64,000 nucleotides of DNA from Comamonas composti DSM 21721 (GCF_000429845.1 NZ_AUCQ01000002.1:186001-250000), one strand, 5' to 3'. Shown: positions 35,510 through 46,324, counted from the first letter of the stretch. The notes: generated by a model from the letters alone, not told the origin. A program made the numbers and translations.

Positions 35510-37444
35510 ATGCCTGCCTGCGGACCCGGCCCTTTTCCTCGACCTAAGCCCCTTGTCCTCCCGCTCACGGCTCTTGCCCTGGCTGCCCTGCTCGCCGGCT
35601 GCGGCGGGAGTGGTGACGACGACAGCCTCGTGCCGCCGCCCACGCCCCAGGCGCTGGAGCTCAGCATTTTGCACATCAACGACCACCACTCCACGCTGGA
35701 GTCCAAGGCCAAGACCCTGACGCTCGATGCGGGCAGCGGCCAGCCCGAGGCCGTGAGCGTGGACGCCGCCGGCTTTGCGCGCGTGACCCAGGCCATGGAG
35801 GAGCTCGCGGCCCGGTCGCCCAACGTGCTCAAGCTGCATGCAGGCGATGCGCTCACGGGCACGCTGTACTTCAACCGCGCGGGCGCCGATGGCGAAGCCG
35901 ATGCCGCGCTCATGAACACCGTGTGCTTCGATGCCTTCACGCTGGGCAACCACGAGTTCGACAAGGGCGATGCCGGTCTCAAGTCCTTCATAGACCGCCT
36001 GCACCAGGGCAGTTGCAAGACCCCCGTGCTCAGCGCCAACGTGAAGTTCGGCGCCAGCTCGGCGCTCAACCCCGCCAAGGCTCCCGGCTATGTGAAGGCG
36101 TCCACGGTGCTGGAGCGCGGCGGCCAGAAGATCGGCCTCATCGGTCTCACGATCGCGAGCAAGACCAAGAACAGCTCCAGCCCCGATGCCGACACCACGT
36201 TCGAGGACGAGACCACGGCGGCCCAGCGCGAGATCGATGCGCTGCGCGCCCAGGGCATCAACAAGATCATCGTCATGAGCCATGTGGGCTATGAGTACGA
36301 CCGCCAGATCGCGGCCAAGCTCAGCGGCGTGGACGTGATCGTGGGCGGCGATTCGCATAGCCTGCTGGGCCCCGACACACTCCAGACCACGGGCGTGGGC
36401 ACGCCCGTGGGCAGCTATCCCACGCGCCTCACGGACAAGGATGGCAGCCCGGTGTGCGTGGTCCAGGCCTGGGAGTACGCGCAGATCGTGGGCGAGCTCA
36501 AGGTCAAGTTCGACGCCCAGGGCAAGGTCACCGAATGCACGGGCACGCCCCATGTGCTGATAGGCGACAGCTTCAGCATGGGCGGCAAGCCGGCCACCGA
36601 GGCCCAGCAGGCCGCGCTCACAAGCAGTGCCGCTGCCACGGGCTTTTTGCGCATCACCCAGCCCTCGGCCAGGGCCGAGTCCGTGCTCTCGCCCTTCAAG
36701 GACAAGGTGGCCGCCTTCGGCCTCACCCAGGTCGCCATGGTGCCGCAGGAGCTGTGCTCGCGCCGCGTGCCCGGCGGGCCGGGCTCGATCAACTACGGCC
36801 AGTCCAGCGCGGCCTGCAATGCCGAGGCCAGCGTGGATGTGCGCGGCGGCGACATCCAGCAGCTCGTGGCCCAGGCCTATCTGGAAGAAGCCAATCTGCA
36901 CTACGGCGGCGCCGACATCTCGCTGCAAAGCGGCGGCGGCGTGCGCATCCCGCTGCTGGGCCAGACCACGGCCGCCCAGGTAATCCAGGTCCTGCCGTTC
37001 GGCAACAAGCTGTTCCGCCTGGACATCACGGGCCAGGAGGTCAAGAGCATGCTCGAAGACGGGCTGCAGGCCGTGTTCGGCCCCTCGGGCACCACCGGCC
37101 CCTATCCTTATACGGGCGGACTGCGCTTCGACGTGAACGCGGCGGCAGCGGCCGGCCAGCGCGTCTCGGGCGTGGAAGTCTATGACCAGGCCGCCAAGCA
37201 GTGGCTGCCGCTGGATCCGGCGCGCAGCTACAAGCTCTTCGTGCTGAGCTTCAACGCCACGGGCGGCGACGGCTACAAGACCCTGGCCGCCGTGCCCGAT
37301 GCACGCCGCATGGATATCGGCGTGCTCGATGCCGATGTGTTCCTCAACTACATAGAGCGCCAGCCCCTGGACGCGGCCACCGGCCTGCCCCGGCTCTCGC
37401 GCCTGGACCTGGACTGGTACAGCACGCGCAGCTTCAAAAACTGA
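35510..37444 (+). CDS. Bifunctional metallophosphatase/5'-nucleotidase lipoprotein
   Basis: A 644-residue protein. A lipoprotein signal ends LAALLAGC (Cys at about residue 30), followed by a Gly/Ser/Asp linker. The calcineurin-like domain has HINDHHS, LHAGDALTGT, GNHEFDKG and GGDSHSLL. The 5'-nucleotidase C-terminal domain follows, including DISLQSGGGVRIPL and LPFGNKLFRLDITG. It would release phosphate from extracytoplasmic nucleotides. ATG 35510 is preferred over a TTG two codons earlier. It converges on the autotransporter gene. Confidence 0.9.
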   Translation: MPACGPGPFPRPKPLVLPLTALALAALLAGCGGSGDDDSLVPPPTPQALELSILHINDHHSTLESKAKTLTLDAGSGQPEAVSVDAAGFARVTQAMEELAARSPNVLKLHAGDALTGTLYFNRAGADGEADAALMNTVCFDAFTLGNHEFDKGDAGLKSFIDRLHQGSCKTPVLSANVKFGASSALNPAKAPGYVKASTVLERGGQKIGLIGLTIASKTKNSSSPDADTTFEDETTAAQREIDALRAQGINKIIVMSHVGYEYDRQIAAKLSGVDVIVGGDSHSLLGPDTLQTTGVGTPVGSYPTRLTDKDGSPVCVVQAWEYAQIVGELKVKFDAQGKVTECTGTPHVLIGDSFSMGGKPATEAQQAALTSSAAATGFLRITQPSARAESVLSPFKDKVAAFGLTQVAMVPQELCSRRVPGGPGSINYGQSSAACNAEASVDVRGGDIQQLVAQAYLEEANLHYGGADISLQSGGGVRIPLLGQTTAAQVIQVLPFGNKLFRLDITGQEVKSMLEDGLQAVFGPSGTTGPYPYTGGLRFDVNAAAAAGQRVSGVEVYDQAAKQWLPLDPARSYKLFVLSFNATGGDGYKTLAAVPDARRMDIGVLDADVFLNYIERQPLDAATGLPRLSRLDLDWYSTRSFKN

Positions 37445-37477
37445 AGCGCGTACCGCACGCCACGTCAAGGAAAATGA

Positions 37478-37511
37478 CGCTTTCCAGGCTGAAACTCTTA
37501 CCTGGAAAGCG
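37478..37511. terminator. Perfect 11-bp stem-loop between convergent genes
   Basis: CGCTTTCCAGG (37478-37488), 12-base loop, CCTGGAAAGCG (37501-37511), then CATCCAGCTATCAATTCAAAA. The tail resembles the GCGCTTG-repeat flank, so this may be a degenerate member that now ends transcription of the nucleotidase and autotransporter genes. Confidence 0.6.
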
Positions 37512-37526
37512 CATCCAGCTATCAAT

Positions 37527-40500
37527 TCAAAAGGGCGCGCGCAGCCCCAGGGACAGACTGCGGCTGTGGCTGCCCGGCGCGCGGTTGAAGCTCAGCTCCA
37601 GGAACAGCTCCACGCCGCTGCGGGTCTGCAGGCGCGCACCCAGCCCCAGGGTCCAGCGGCCCGTGTGCACGCGGCCCGAGTCCAGCGCATAGGCAGGCCC
37701 GAGGTCGGCAAGATCGGCATAGGCGAGGCGGGCCTGCTCGTCACGCTGTCCTGCATGGGTGTATTCGACGCGAACCTGGGGCATGAGCCTGCCCCAGGCC
37801 AGCGCATAAGCGCCCTCGCCGCGCAGGCCCAGAACGCCATTGCGGGCGCTGGACTGCTGCGCGTAATAGCTCAGGGCCTGGAGCGCGGGCGCCGACTCGC
37901 TGTACGCGTCCAGCGTGACCCGCACCACCTCAAGGCGCAGATAGGGCGACCACATCCAGGACGGCTGCCGCCACTCCATGCCCGCAACAATGGCGCCCAG
38001 CGCCAGACGGCCCTGGCGCGAGCCCCTGGCCAGGTCGGCCGTGTTCGAGAGATGGCGCATGGCGTCGAAGTCCAGGCGGCCATAGCCGAGCACCCCGTCC
38101 ACGAACACGCGCTGATACGGACGCAGGCTTGCGTAAAGCATGGCGGTCACGCTGTCTGCCGTGCTCTTGCTGCCGTTCACGCCGACCAGGGTGCTGTCCC
38201 GGCCCAGGCCCAGGCCCAGGCCCAGGCTTGCCAGTTCGTTCACGCGCCAGTCGGCGCCCGCACTGATGCCGCTGGTCGTGAAGCGGTATTGCGTCTCCAC
38301 ACCGCGCACCGCTTCGCGCCCGTAGTCGATGGCTCCGCCCACCCAGAACGCCAGCGCCTGCCGCGCAGCACCCGCGCCCGGCTCGCCGCCCGGCAAATCC
38401 GGCAGGTCTGCGCGCGGCGGCTGGGCGCTGCCGGCAGCACCCTTGCCCGTGCCGGCCCTGAGGCTGGTCTCGCGCATGCCATCCAGAGGCCAGCGCCCGA
38501 GCACGCGGTCTGCAGGCCCGGGCTCGCTGCCCGCATTCAACCTCAGGCCGAAGTTCGAACGCCCCCAGCCATCGGCATGCAGGCTTTCCAGGCGCTGGGA
38601 AAAAATCGAGATCTGGGTCGAGGCAAAGCGGTGCGCGCTATTGATCTGCGCGGCGATCAGGCCCGTCACCTCGGCATCCGTGCTCGGGTCGGCGCGCGGG
38701 GCCACCTGTACCAGGACTTGTCCGGGGGCCGAAGTCCCCGAGGCATTGCTCAAGGTATAGGCGATCACGGCCGTGCCGCTGAAGGCCCGCCCGCTGGTAA
38801 AGCTCAGCAGGAAGGCGGGCTGCGCGCCCGTAGACGGGGATGCCTGCTGCATGCGGGCCTCGCCGGCATCCGCAGGGCTGACGGACAGCACGCTGCCCCC
38901 CGTGAACGGACTGCCCGTAGCGCCAGCCGTCACATCCAGCTCCAGGCTGCCGTTGGCCGCCAGCGCCTGCGTAAAGTTCGGGGCCACGGGCGCAGCCTGG
39001 GTCACGGTCAGCGTGTAGTTGAGCACCAGGCCCGCACCCCAGACATCCTGCACCGCAATGCCGAAGGCAAAGCTGCCGGCGCTCTGGGCCTGGGGCGTTC
39101 CCTGCAGGCGCCCGCTGGCCGACAGGCTCAAGCCCTCAGGCAGGGCGCCGCTGCTCAAGGCAAAGACATAGGGGGCGGCTCCGCCGCTGACCACCAGCGT
39201 CTGGGCGTAGGCCAGGCCTTCGGCCGCATCCGGCAGACGGCCCGCAGCCGGCACGGCGGCCAGCACGGGCGCAGCCACGCTGACCGTGACCAGGGCAGCG
39301 GCCGACACGCCTGCGGCATTGGCAGCCGTATAGGCAAACGTGTCCGTGCCCGAAAAACCGGCCGCAGGCGTATAGGTGAGCGTGGTGCCGCTGGCCACGG
39401 CCAGGCCATGGGCGGCCTGGCTGGCCACGGCCACGCTGCTGGCGGCGCCGCCCGTGATTTTCAGGGCGATCAGATTGGCCTGGCTGTTGGCAGCCACGCT
39501 GGCGCTCACGGCATGGGCCTGCGGTGCATCGACCACCACCGGCTGCTCATAGAGCTGAGGCTCGACCGTCAGCGCATAGGAGCGGCTGCCCACAGCGCCG
39601 TAAATGTCCAGGGCCTGGACCGTGAAGCTGAAGACGCCGCTCAGTTGCGGTGTCCCGCCGATGCTGCCCGAGGCGCCGAGCACCAGTCCCGCAGGCAGGC
39701 TGCCCGAGATGATCGAATACACATAGGGCCCAGTGCCCAGGCTGGCGCTCAGGGTCTGGCCATAGGCCCCGCCATCGCCTGCAGGCAGGCTTGCAGGCGC
39801 AATCGACAGGGTGGGCGGCAAGACCATGAGCGTCACCGTGGCCGCCGCCGATGTGCCTGCGGCATTGGTGGCCGCATAGGTAAACGCATCCGCGCCCGAA
39901 TAACCGGCTGCGGGCGTATAGCGAATGCCCGCGCCGCTGGCCGTGGCCGTGCCATGCGCGGCCTGGCTCACCAGGGTCACGCTGTCGGCCGTGGCCCGGG
40001 TGATGTTCAGCGCCACCGCATTCGCGCTGCTGTTGGCCTGCACCGTGGCCGAGACATCGTTGGCCACGGGCGCCGGCAGGACGCTGCTCAGCGTATAGGC
40101 CTGGCTGCCCATGGCGCCCAGGCTGTCGGCCACCTGTAGCGTGAAGCTGAAGCTGCCGCTGGCCGTGGGCGTGCCGCTAAGGCTGCCGTCGCTGCCCAGG
40201 CTCAGCCCCGGGGGCAGGCTGCCCGCACCCATGGTGTAGACGTAGGGCGGCGTGCCCTGGCTCGCAACCAGACCCTGGCTGTAGGCCCGGCCCACGGTCG
40301 CCGCCGCGAGGCTGGCCGGCGCAATGCCCAGCACGGATGCCGCGACCTGGATGGTCACCGTGGCAATCGCCGAGACCCCGCCCGCATTCGAGACCGTATA
40401 GCTGAACACATCCTGGCCCGAGTAGCCGCTCAGCGGCGTATAACGGATGCTGGTGCCGCTGACCGTGACCGTGCCATGCGCGGCCTGGGTCACCAGGGCC

Positions 40501-43500
40501 ACGCTGCTCACCACGCCTGCGCTGACGTTCAGCGCCACCGGATTGTCCGCACTGTTGGCCGCGACCTGCAGGATGGTCAGGCCTGCCACGGGGGGCGGAA
40601 TCGCCGCGACCTGCAGCGCATAGTCCTGCGAGCCGGTCGCGCCATAGCGGTCACTGGCCTGTACCGTGAAGCTGGAGAGGCCCGTCGCCAACGGCGTGCC
40701 CATGATCTGCGCGGTGGTCGCGTTGAACGTCAGGCCCGCCGGCAGGCTTCCCGCGCTGATCGCATAGGCATAGGGAGGTGTGCCCTGGCTCGCGCTCAGG
40801 CCCTGGCTGTAGGCCGTGGCGGCCATGCCCTGGGGCAGAGTGGCGGGAGAGATGAGCAGCACGGGGGCGGTGACGGTCAGCGCCACGGTGGCCGCAGCCG
40901 AGGTGCCGCTGGCATTGGTTGCGGTATAGCCGAAGCTGTCCGTGCCCGAATAGCCTGCCGCAGGCGTGTAGCTGATGGCCGTGCCGCTGGCCGTGGCCGT
41001 GCCATGCGCGGGAGGGCTGCTCACCGCCACGCTGCTCGCCGCCCCCCCGCCCAGGCTCAGACCGATGCCGTTGGCCTGGCTGTTGGCCGCCACCGTGGCC
41101 GCTGCATTGCCGGCGCTGGGCGGCTGCACCGCAATGGCCAGCGTATAGGACTGCAGGCCCGTGGCCTGGTGCGCATCCGAGACCTGCACCGCAAAGCTGA
41201 ACGAGCCCCCTGCCGCGGGGGTTCCGCTGATGCTGCCGCCCGTGCCCAGGCTCAGGCCTGGGGGCAGGCTGCCCGAACTCAGGGCATAGGCATAGGGAGC
41301 GGTTCCCAGGCTCGCCCCCAGGCTTTGGGCATAGGCCGTGCCCACCACGCCTGCGGGCAGGCCCGCGGGCGCAATGCTCAGAATGGGTTCGCTCACCGTG
41401 ATCGTGACCGTGGCCGGGCTGGAGCTGCCGCCCGCATTGCTGGCCGCATAGGTGAAGCTGTCCGTGCCCGAATAACCTGGCGCAGGCGTATAGCTGATGC
41501 CGCTGCCGACGGCCGTGGCCGTGCCATGCGCGGCCTGCTCAATCACGGCCACGCTGCTCGCAGCCCCTCTGGTGATGTTCAGCGCAATGGCATTGCCTGC
41601 GCTGTTGGCCGCCACCGTGGCCGAGACAGCATTCGCCACGGGGGCCGGCACGGATACGGTCAGCGTATAGACCTGCGTGCCTGTGGCACCGTTGCTGTCC
41701 GTGACCTGCACCGTGAAGCTGAAGAGACCGCTGGCCGTGGCCGTGCCCGTGATCTGCCCGGTGCCGGTGCCCAGCGCCAGACCTGCAGGCAGGGCACCCG
41801 CACTGATCGCATAGCCATAAGGCGCCATGCCCTGACTGGCCGTCAAGGCCTGGCTGTAGGCCAGGCCCACGGTCGCCGCAGCCAGGCTCGCCGGCGCGAG
41901 GACCAACGCGGGAGCCTTGACGGTCACGCTCACCGTGGCCGGGCTGGAGCTGCCGCTCGCATTGCTCGCGCTATAGGCAAAGCTGTCCTGGCCCGAGTAG
42001 CCTGGGGCAGGCGTGTAGCTGATGCTGGAGCCGCTGGCCGTGGCCGTTCCGTGTGTGGCCTGGCTGGTCACGGCCACACCGGTGACCGAGCCCGTGGTGC
42101 TCAGCGCGATCGGATTGCCCGTGCTGTTCGCGTCGACCTGGTCCAGGCTCGCTGTTGCCACGGGCAGCTGCACCGCAATGGCCAGCGTATAGGAGCGCGT
42201 CCCGGTGGCGCCATAGCTGTCGCTCGCCTGTACCGAAAAGCCGAAGACGCCGCTGGCCGTGGGCGTGCCGCTGATGCCGCCCGCCGCATCCAGCACCAGG
42301 CCCGCCGGCAGGCTGCCCGCATCCAGCACATAGCCATAGGGCGCCGTGCCCAGGCTGGCCGTCAGGCTCTGTGCGTAGGCCGTGCCCACCATGCCCGGAA
42401 CCAGGCTGGCCGGCGCAATCGCCAGGGTGGAGGTGGTGACGACGACCGTCACCACGGCGGCCGCCGAGGTGCCGCTCGCATTGCTGGCCGTGTAGGCAAA
42501 GCTGTCCTGGCCCGAATAGCCTGCAACAGGCGTGTAGCTGATGCTGCTGCCGCTGGCCGTGGCCGTGCCATGCGCGGCCTGGCTGGCCACGGCCACGCTG
42601 CTCGCAGCGGCTCGGGTGATGTTGAGCGCAATGGGATTGGCGCTGCTGTTGGCCGCCACCGTGGCCGATACGGGATTCGCCACGGGCGCGGGCACGGCCA
42701 CGGACAGCTGATAGGCCTGAAGCCCGGTGGCGCCGTAGCTGTCGCTGGCCTGGACCGTGAAGCTGAACATCCCGCTGCCCGAGGGCGCGCCCGAGATCTG
42801 CCCCGTTGCCGCGCCGAACGTCAGTCCCGGCGGCAGGGCTCCGGCACTGATGGCATAGCCATAGGGCGGCGTGCCCAGACTCGCGGCCAGGGTCTGGCTG
42901 TAGGCCGTACCGACCATGCCTGCCGCAAGACTGGCCGGCGACAGGGCCAGGGTGGGCGCCGTCACCGTCAGCGCCACCGCAGCCGGGCTGGACATGCCGC
43001 TGGCATTGGTCGCGCCATAGGTAAAGCTGTCGCTGCCCGAATAGCCGGCCATGGGCGTATAGCTGATGGTGCTGCCGCTGGCCGTGGCCGTGCCATGCGC
43101 GGCCTGGCTGAGCACGGCCACGCTGTTGACCGTGCCTGTCATGTCCAGCGCAATCGCATTGCCTGTGCTGTTGGCCGCCACGCTGGCCGTCACCGCATGG
43201 GCCACGGGCAGTGGCACGGCAATCGCCAGCGTATAGGCCTGGGAGCCGGTTGCGCCCAGACTGTCCGTGGCCTGCACCGTAAAGCCGAAGGAGCCGCCTG
43301 CCGAGGGCGTGCCGCCCAGCACGCCCGCGCTGCTCAGGCTCAGCCCGCCGGGCAGGCTTCCCGCGCTCAGGGCATAGGTATAGGGCGCCGTTCCCAGGCT
43401 GGCCACAAGGCTTTGCGTATAGGGCGTGCCCGCCATGCCCGGGGACAGGCTGGCCGGCGCAATGCCCAGCAGGGGCTCGGTGACCGTAATCGTCACCGTG

Positions 43501-46163
43501 GCCGGGCTGGAGCTGCCGCTGGCATTGCTCGCCGCATAGGTGAAGCTGTCCGCGCCCGAATAGCCTGCCGCAGGCGTGTAGCTGATGCTGCTGCCGCTGG
43601 CCGTGGCCAGGCCATGGGCTGCCTGGCCGACCACGGCCACACTGCTGGCCGTGGCTCGGGTGATGTTGAGCACGATGGCGCTGGCCGCACTGTTGGCGGC
43701 CACCGTGGCCGAGACGGCATTCGCCACAGGCACGGGCACGGTAATGCTCAGGACATAGGTCTGCGAGCCCGTGGCACCGTAGCTGTCCGTGACCTGCACC
43801 GTGAAGCTGAACGAGCCGCTGGCCGTGGGCGTGCCGCCAAGACTGCCGTCGCTGCCCAGGCTGATGCCGGCGGGCAGGCTGCCGGCGCTGATCGCATAGG
43901 CATAGGGCGCCGTCCCCTGCGTGGCCGCCAGCGTCTGACTGTAGGCCGTGCCCTGCACCCCGGCCGGCAGGCTGCTCGCAGCCAACACCAGGTTGGGCGC
44001 CTGCACGATCACCGTGACCGTGGAGATGTTCGAGGTGCCGCCCGCATTCGAGGCCGCATAGCTGAAGCTGTCGCTGCCCGAAAAGCCGGCGGCAGGCATG
44101 TAGCTGATGCCTACCCCGCTGACCGTGGCCGTGCCATGCGCGGCCTGCGCAACCACGGACACGCTGGTGGCCGCACCGCCGCTGATGTCCAGCGCCACCG
44201 GACTCGGGCTGCTGTTGGCCGCCACCGTGAGGCCTGAAGCATTGGTCACGGGCACGGGGATGGCCGCGATCTGCAGCGCATAGCCTTGCGTGCCGGTTGC
44301 GCCATAGCGGTCGGTGGCCTGCACCGTGAAGCCGAAAGAGCCACTGCCCGAGGGCGTGCCCGTGATCTGCCCGGTGGATGCATCCAGCACCAGCCCCGAA
44401 GCCAAGCTCCCCTGGCTGATCACATAGCTGTAGGCAGGCGTTCCCAGGCTGGCCGCCAGGCTCTGGCTGTAGGCCGCGCCCACCATGCCCGCAGGCAGGC
44501 TCGCAGGCGCCAGCGCCAGCACAGGAGCCGAGACCGTGACCGCCACCGTGGCCGGGCTGGAGCTGCCGCTGGCATTGCTCGCGGTATAGGTGAACGCATC
44601 CGCTCCCGAATAGCCGGCTGTGGGCGTGTAGCTGATGCCGCTGCCGCTGGCCGTGGCCGTGCCATGCGCGGGCTGGCTGGCCACGGCCACGCTGCTGACG
44701 GGGCCGGCAATGCTCAGGTCCATGGCATTCGCCGCGCTGTTGGCAGCCACCGTGGCCCACACATTGCCGGCCACGGGCATTTGCACCGCGACCAGCAGCG
44801 CATAGGGCTGGGCGCCTGCAGCGCCATAAACGTCCCTGGCCTGCACCGTGAAGCTGAACGAGCCGCTGGCCGTGGGCGTGCCGCTGATGCTGCCGGAGCT
44901 GCTCAGGCTCAGCCCGTCGGGCAGGCTGCCGGAGAGGATGGAATAGCTGTAGGGCGCGCCTCCTAGGCTGGCCGCCAGGGTCTGCGCATAGGCCGCGCCC
45001 ACCATGGCCGATGGCAGGCTCGCAGGCTCGATGTCCAGCACCGCCGCAGTCACCGTGACCGTCACCGTGGCCGGGCTGGAGGTTCCGCCCGCATTGCTGG
45101 CCGTATAGCTGAAGCTGTCCGTGCCCGAAAAACCCGGGGCAGGCGTGTAGACGATGGCCGTACCGCTGGCCGTGGCCGTGCCCTGCGCGGCCTGCTGGGC
45201 CACGGCCACGCTGCTGGCCGCTCCCCCCGCCAGATTCAGCGGCACCGGATTTGCACTGCTGTTGGCCGCCACACTCATGCTTGCAGGATTGGCCACAGGC
45301 AGCGCCATGGGGGCGATCTGCAGCACATAGCTCTGGGTGCCCGTGGCCCCATAGGCATCGCTGGCCTGCACCGTGAAGCTGAAATCTCCGCTGGCCGTGG
45401 GCGTTCCGCTCAGGTTGCCGGTGCTGCCCAGCGCCAGCCCCGCAGGCAGGCTCCCGGCGCTGATGGCATAGGAATAAGGCGCTGTGCCCAGGCTGGCGCC
45501 CAGGGCCTGCTCATAGGCCGTGCCCTGGGTGCCTGCGGGCAGGCTGGCCGGCGTGATGCCCAGCGTGGGCGGCGTGACCGTGATCGTGGCCGTGGCCGCC
45601 GAGGAGCTGCCGCCCACATTGCTCGCGGTATAGGTGAACGCATCCGTGCCCGAAAAGCCCGCTGCGGGCGTATAGGTGATCGCCGTACCGCTGGCCGTAG
45701 CCGTTCCAGAGGCCGCCGGGCTGGCCACCGCCACGCTGGTGACGATGCCCGATGTACCCAGCGCAATGGCATTCGCATTGCTGTTGGCAGCCACCGTGGC
45801 GTTGACGGCGGCCGCCGTGGGCGGCGGCGGCAGCGTGACCGTGATGTTGGCCGTGTACGAGGTGGCATTCAGCAGGCTGGTGCCCAGCCTCGGGGTGCTG
45901 ATCACATAGACGAACTTGTCCGTGCCTGTATATCCGGTGGTCGGCGTATAGAAGACGCTGTAGCCCACGATCGTGGCCTTCCCGTTGGAGGCCTGGCTGG
46001 AGATGGAAGCCCCTTTTTCGGTACCGTTCTGGGCGTAGATGCTGTTGTTGCTGCTATTGGTGTAGACGGTGTAGCTGGCCCCTGCAGCAGGGCCGGAAAA
46101 GAACGCAATGCACAAGCCCATCAACCATGCGCCAACTTGATGAAAGTGTCGCAGCATAGACAT
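37527..46163 (-). CDS. Giant repeat autotransporter with Ig-like modules
   Basis: A 2878-residue protein. A signal peptide (residues 1-29, ...FFSGPAAGA) is followed by an N-terminal module. Then come thirteen tandem units averaging ~175 residues between ~120 and ~2390. Each unit pairs a cadherin/Big-like module (VANPVSATVAANSSANPI ... GTATASGSSISYTPVAGYSG) with a He_PIG-type Ig module (PASLPAGMVGTAYSQTL ... GTPTASGSFSFTVQ). Another Big-like module and a linker precede a C-terminal ~280-residue autotransporter beta-barrel (~2600-2878, FWVGGAIDYG ... LGLRAPF) ending in Phe. It is likely a surface adhesin or biofilm protein. Repeats are nearly uniform in composition, hence the long open frames on other frames. 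Confidence 0.9.
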   Translation of the reverse strand: MSMLRHFHQVGAWLMGLCIAFFSGPAAGASYTVYTNSSNNSIYAQNGTEKGASISSQASNGKATIVGYSVFYTPTTGYTGTDKFVYVISTPRLGTSLLNATSYTANITVTLPPPPTAAAVNATVAANSNANAIALGTSGIVTSVAVASPAASGTATASGTAITYTPAAGFSGTDAFTYTASNVGGSSSAATATITVTPPTLGITPASLPAGTQGTAYEQALGASLGTAPYSYAISAGSLPAGLALGSTGNLSGTPTASGDFSFTVQASDAYGATGTQSYVLQIAPMALPVANPASMSVAANSSANPVPLNLAGGAASSVAVAQQAAQGTATASGTAIVYTPAPGFSGTDSFSYTASNAGGTSSPATVTVTVTAAVLDIEPASLPSAMVGAAYAQTLAASLGGAPYSYSILSGSLPDGLSLSSSGSISGTPTASGSFSFTVQARDVYGAAGAQPYALLVAVQMPVAGNVWATVAANSAANAMDLSIAGPVSSVAVASQPAHGTATASGSGISYTPTAGYSGADAFTYTASNASGSSSPATVAVTVSAPVLALAPASLPAGMVGAAYSQSLAASLGTPAYSYVISQGSLASGLVLDASTGQITGTPSGSGSFGFTVQATDRYGATGTQGYALQIAAIPVPVTNASGLTVAANSSPSPVALDISGGAATSVSVVAQAAHGTATVSGVGISYMPAAGFSGSDSFSYAASNAGGTSNISTVTVIVQAPNLVLAASSLPAGVQGTAYSQTLAATQGTAPYAYAISAGSLPAGISLGSDGSLGGTPTASGSFSFTVQVTDSYGATGSQTYVLSITVPVPVANAVSATVAANSAASAIVLNITRATASSVAVVGQAAHGLATASGSSISYTPAAGYSGADSFTYAASNASGSSSPATVTITVTEPLLGIAPASLSPGMAGTPYTQSLVASLGTAPYTYALSAGSLPGGLSLSSAGVLGGTPSAGGSFGFTVQATDSLGATGSQAYTLAIAVPLPVAHAVTASVAANSTGNAIALDMTGTVNSVAVLSQAAHGTATASGSTISYTPMAGYSGSDSFTYGATNASGMSSPAAVALTVTAPTLALSPASLAAGMVGTAYSQTLAASLGTPPYGYAISAGALPPGLTFGAATGQISGAPSGSGMFSFTVQASDSYGATGLQAYQLSVAVPAPVANPVSATVAANSSANPIALNITRAAASSVAVASQAAHGTATASGSSISYTPVAGYSGQDSFAYTASNASGTSAAAVVTVVVTTSTLAIAPASLVPGMVGTAYAQSLTASLGTAPYGYVLDAGSLPAGLVLDAAGGISGTPTASGVFGFSVQASDSYGATGTRSYTLAIAVQLPVATASLDQVDANSTGNPIALSTTGSVTGVAVTSQATHGTATASGSSISYTPAPGYSGQDSFAYSASNASGSSSPATVSVTVKAPALVLAPASLAAATVGLAYSQALTASQGMAPYGYAISAGALPAGLALGTGTGQITGTATASGLFSFTVQVTDSNGATGTQVYTLTVSVPAPVANAVSATVAANSAGNAIALNITRGAASSVAVIEQAAHGTATAVGSGISYTPAPGYSGTDSFTYAASNAGGSSSPATVTITVSEPILSIAPAGLPAGVVGTAYAQSLGASLGTAPYAYALSSGSLPPGLSLGTGGSISGTPAAGGSFSFAVQVSDAHQATGLQSYTLAIAVQPPSAGNAAATVAANSQANGIGLSLGGGAASSVAVSSPPAHGTATASGTAISYTPAAGYSGTDSFGYTATNASGTSAAATVALTVTAPVLLISPATLPQGMAATAYSQGLSASQGTPPYAYAISAGSLPAGLTFNATTAQIMGTPLATGLSSFTVQASDRYGATGSQDYALQVAAIPPPVAGLTILQVAANSADNPVALNVSAGVVSSVALVTQAAHGTVTVSGTSIRYTPLSGYSGQDVFSYTVSNAGGVSAIATVTIQVAASVLGIAPASLAAATVGRAYSQGLVASQGTPPYVYTMGAGSLPPGLSLGSDGSLSGTPTASGSFSFTLQVADSLGAMGSQAYTLSSVLPAPVANDVSATVQANSSANAVALNITRATADSVTLVSQAAHGTATASGAGIRYTPAAGYSGADAFTYAATNAAGTSAAATVTLMVLPPTLSIAPASLPAGDGGAYGQTLSASLGTGPYVYSIISGSLPAGLVLGASGSIGGTPQLSGVFSFTVQALDIYGAVGSRSYALTVEPQLYEQPVVVDAPQAHAVSASVAANSQANLIALKITGGAASSVAVASQAAHGLAVASGTTLTYTPAAGFSGTDTFAYTAANAAGVSAAALVTVSVAAPVLAAVPAAGRLPDAAEGLAYAQTLVVSGGAAPYVFALSSGALPEGLSLSASGRLQGTPQAQSAGSFAFGIAVQDVWGAGLVLNYTLTVTQAAPVAPNFTQALAANGSLELDVTAGATGSPFTGGSVLSVSPADAGEARMQQASPSTGAQPAFLLSFTSGRAFSGTAVIAYTLSNASGTSAPGQVLVQVAPRADPSTDAEVTGLIAAQINSAHRFASTQISIFSQRLESLHADGWGRSNFGLRLNAGSEPGPADRVLGRWPLDGMRETSLRAGTGKGAAGSAQPPRADLPDLPGGEPGAGAARQALAFWVGGAIDYGREAVRGVETQYRFTTSGISAGADWRVNELASLGLGLGLGRDSTLVGVNGSKSTADSVTAMLYASLRPYQRVFVDGVLGYGRLDFDAMRHLSNTADLARGSRQGRLALGAIVAGMEWRQPSWMWSPYLRLEVVRVTLDAYSESAPALQALSYYAQQSSARNGVLGLRGEGAYALAWGRLMPQVRVEYTHAGQRDEQARLAYADLADLGPAYALDSGRVHTGRWTLGLGARLQTRSGVELFLELSFNRAPGSHSRSLSLGLRAPF

Positions 46164-46324
46164 GGGAACTGGTGGAGAGCGGGGTCCTGAAAGATCCGTC
46201 TATGGGGGTTCCTCGTCTGCGAATCCTATTCCAATCGGGCCAGGATTTTTTCGTTCGCAAGCTCAAAGTGGGCCTATTCCAGGCCCGGCCTGCGCCCAGG
46301 CGCGCGCAGGCCGGCCGACACGCC

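Noticed and set aside
40476-44237. A 1253-codon open frame on the plus strand within the autotransporter gene, and a 929-codon shifted frame on the minus strand (41971-44760)
   Set aside because: Both are by-products of the GC-rich tandem repeats: the unit length is divisible by three, so stop-free frames persist. Their translations (HG/RR-rich) show no domain.
37527-46163. Regularly spaced repeats considered as a CRISPR-like array
   Set aside because: The period is ~525 bp, the repeats are coding and diverged, and there are no cas genes.
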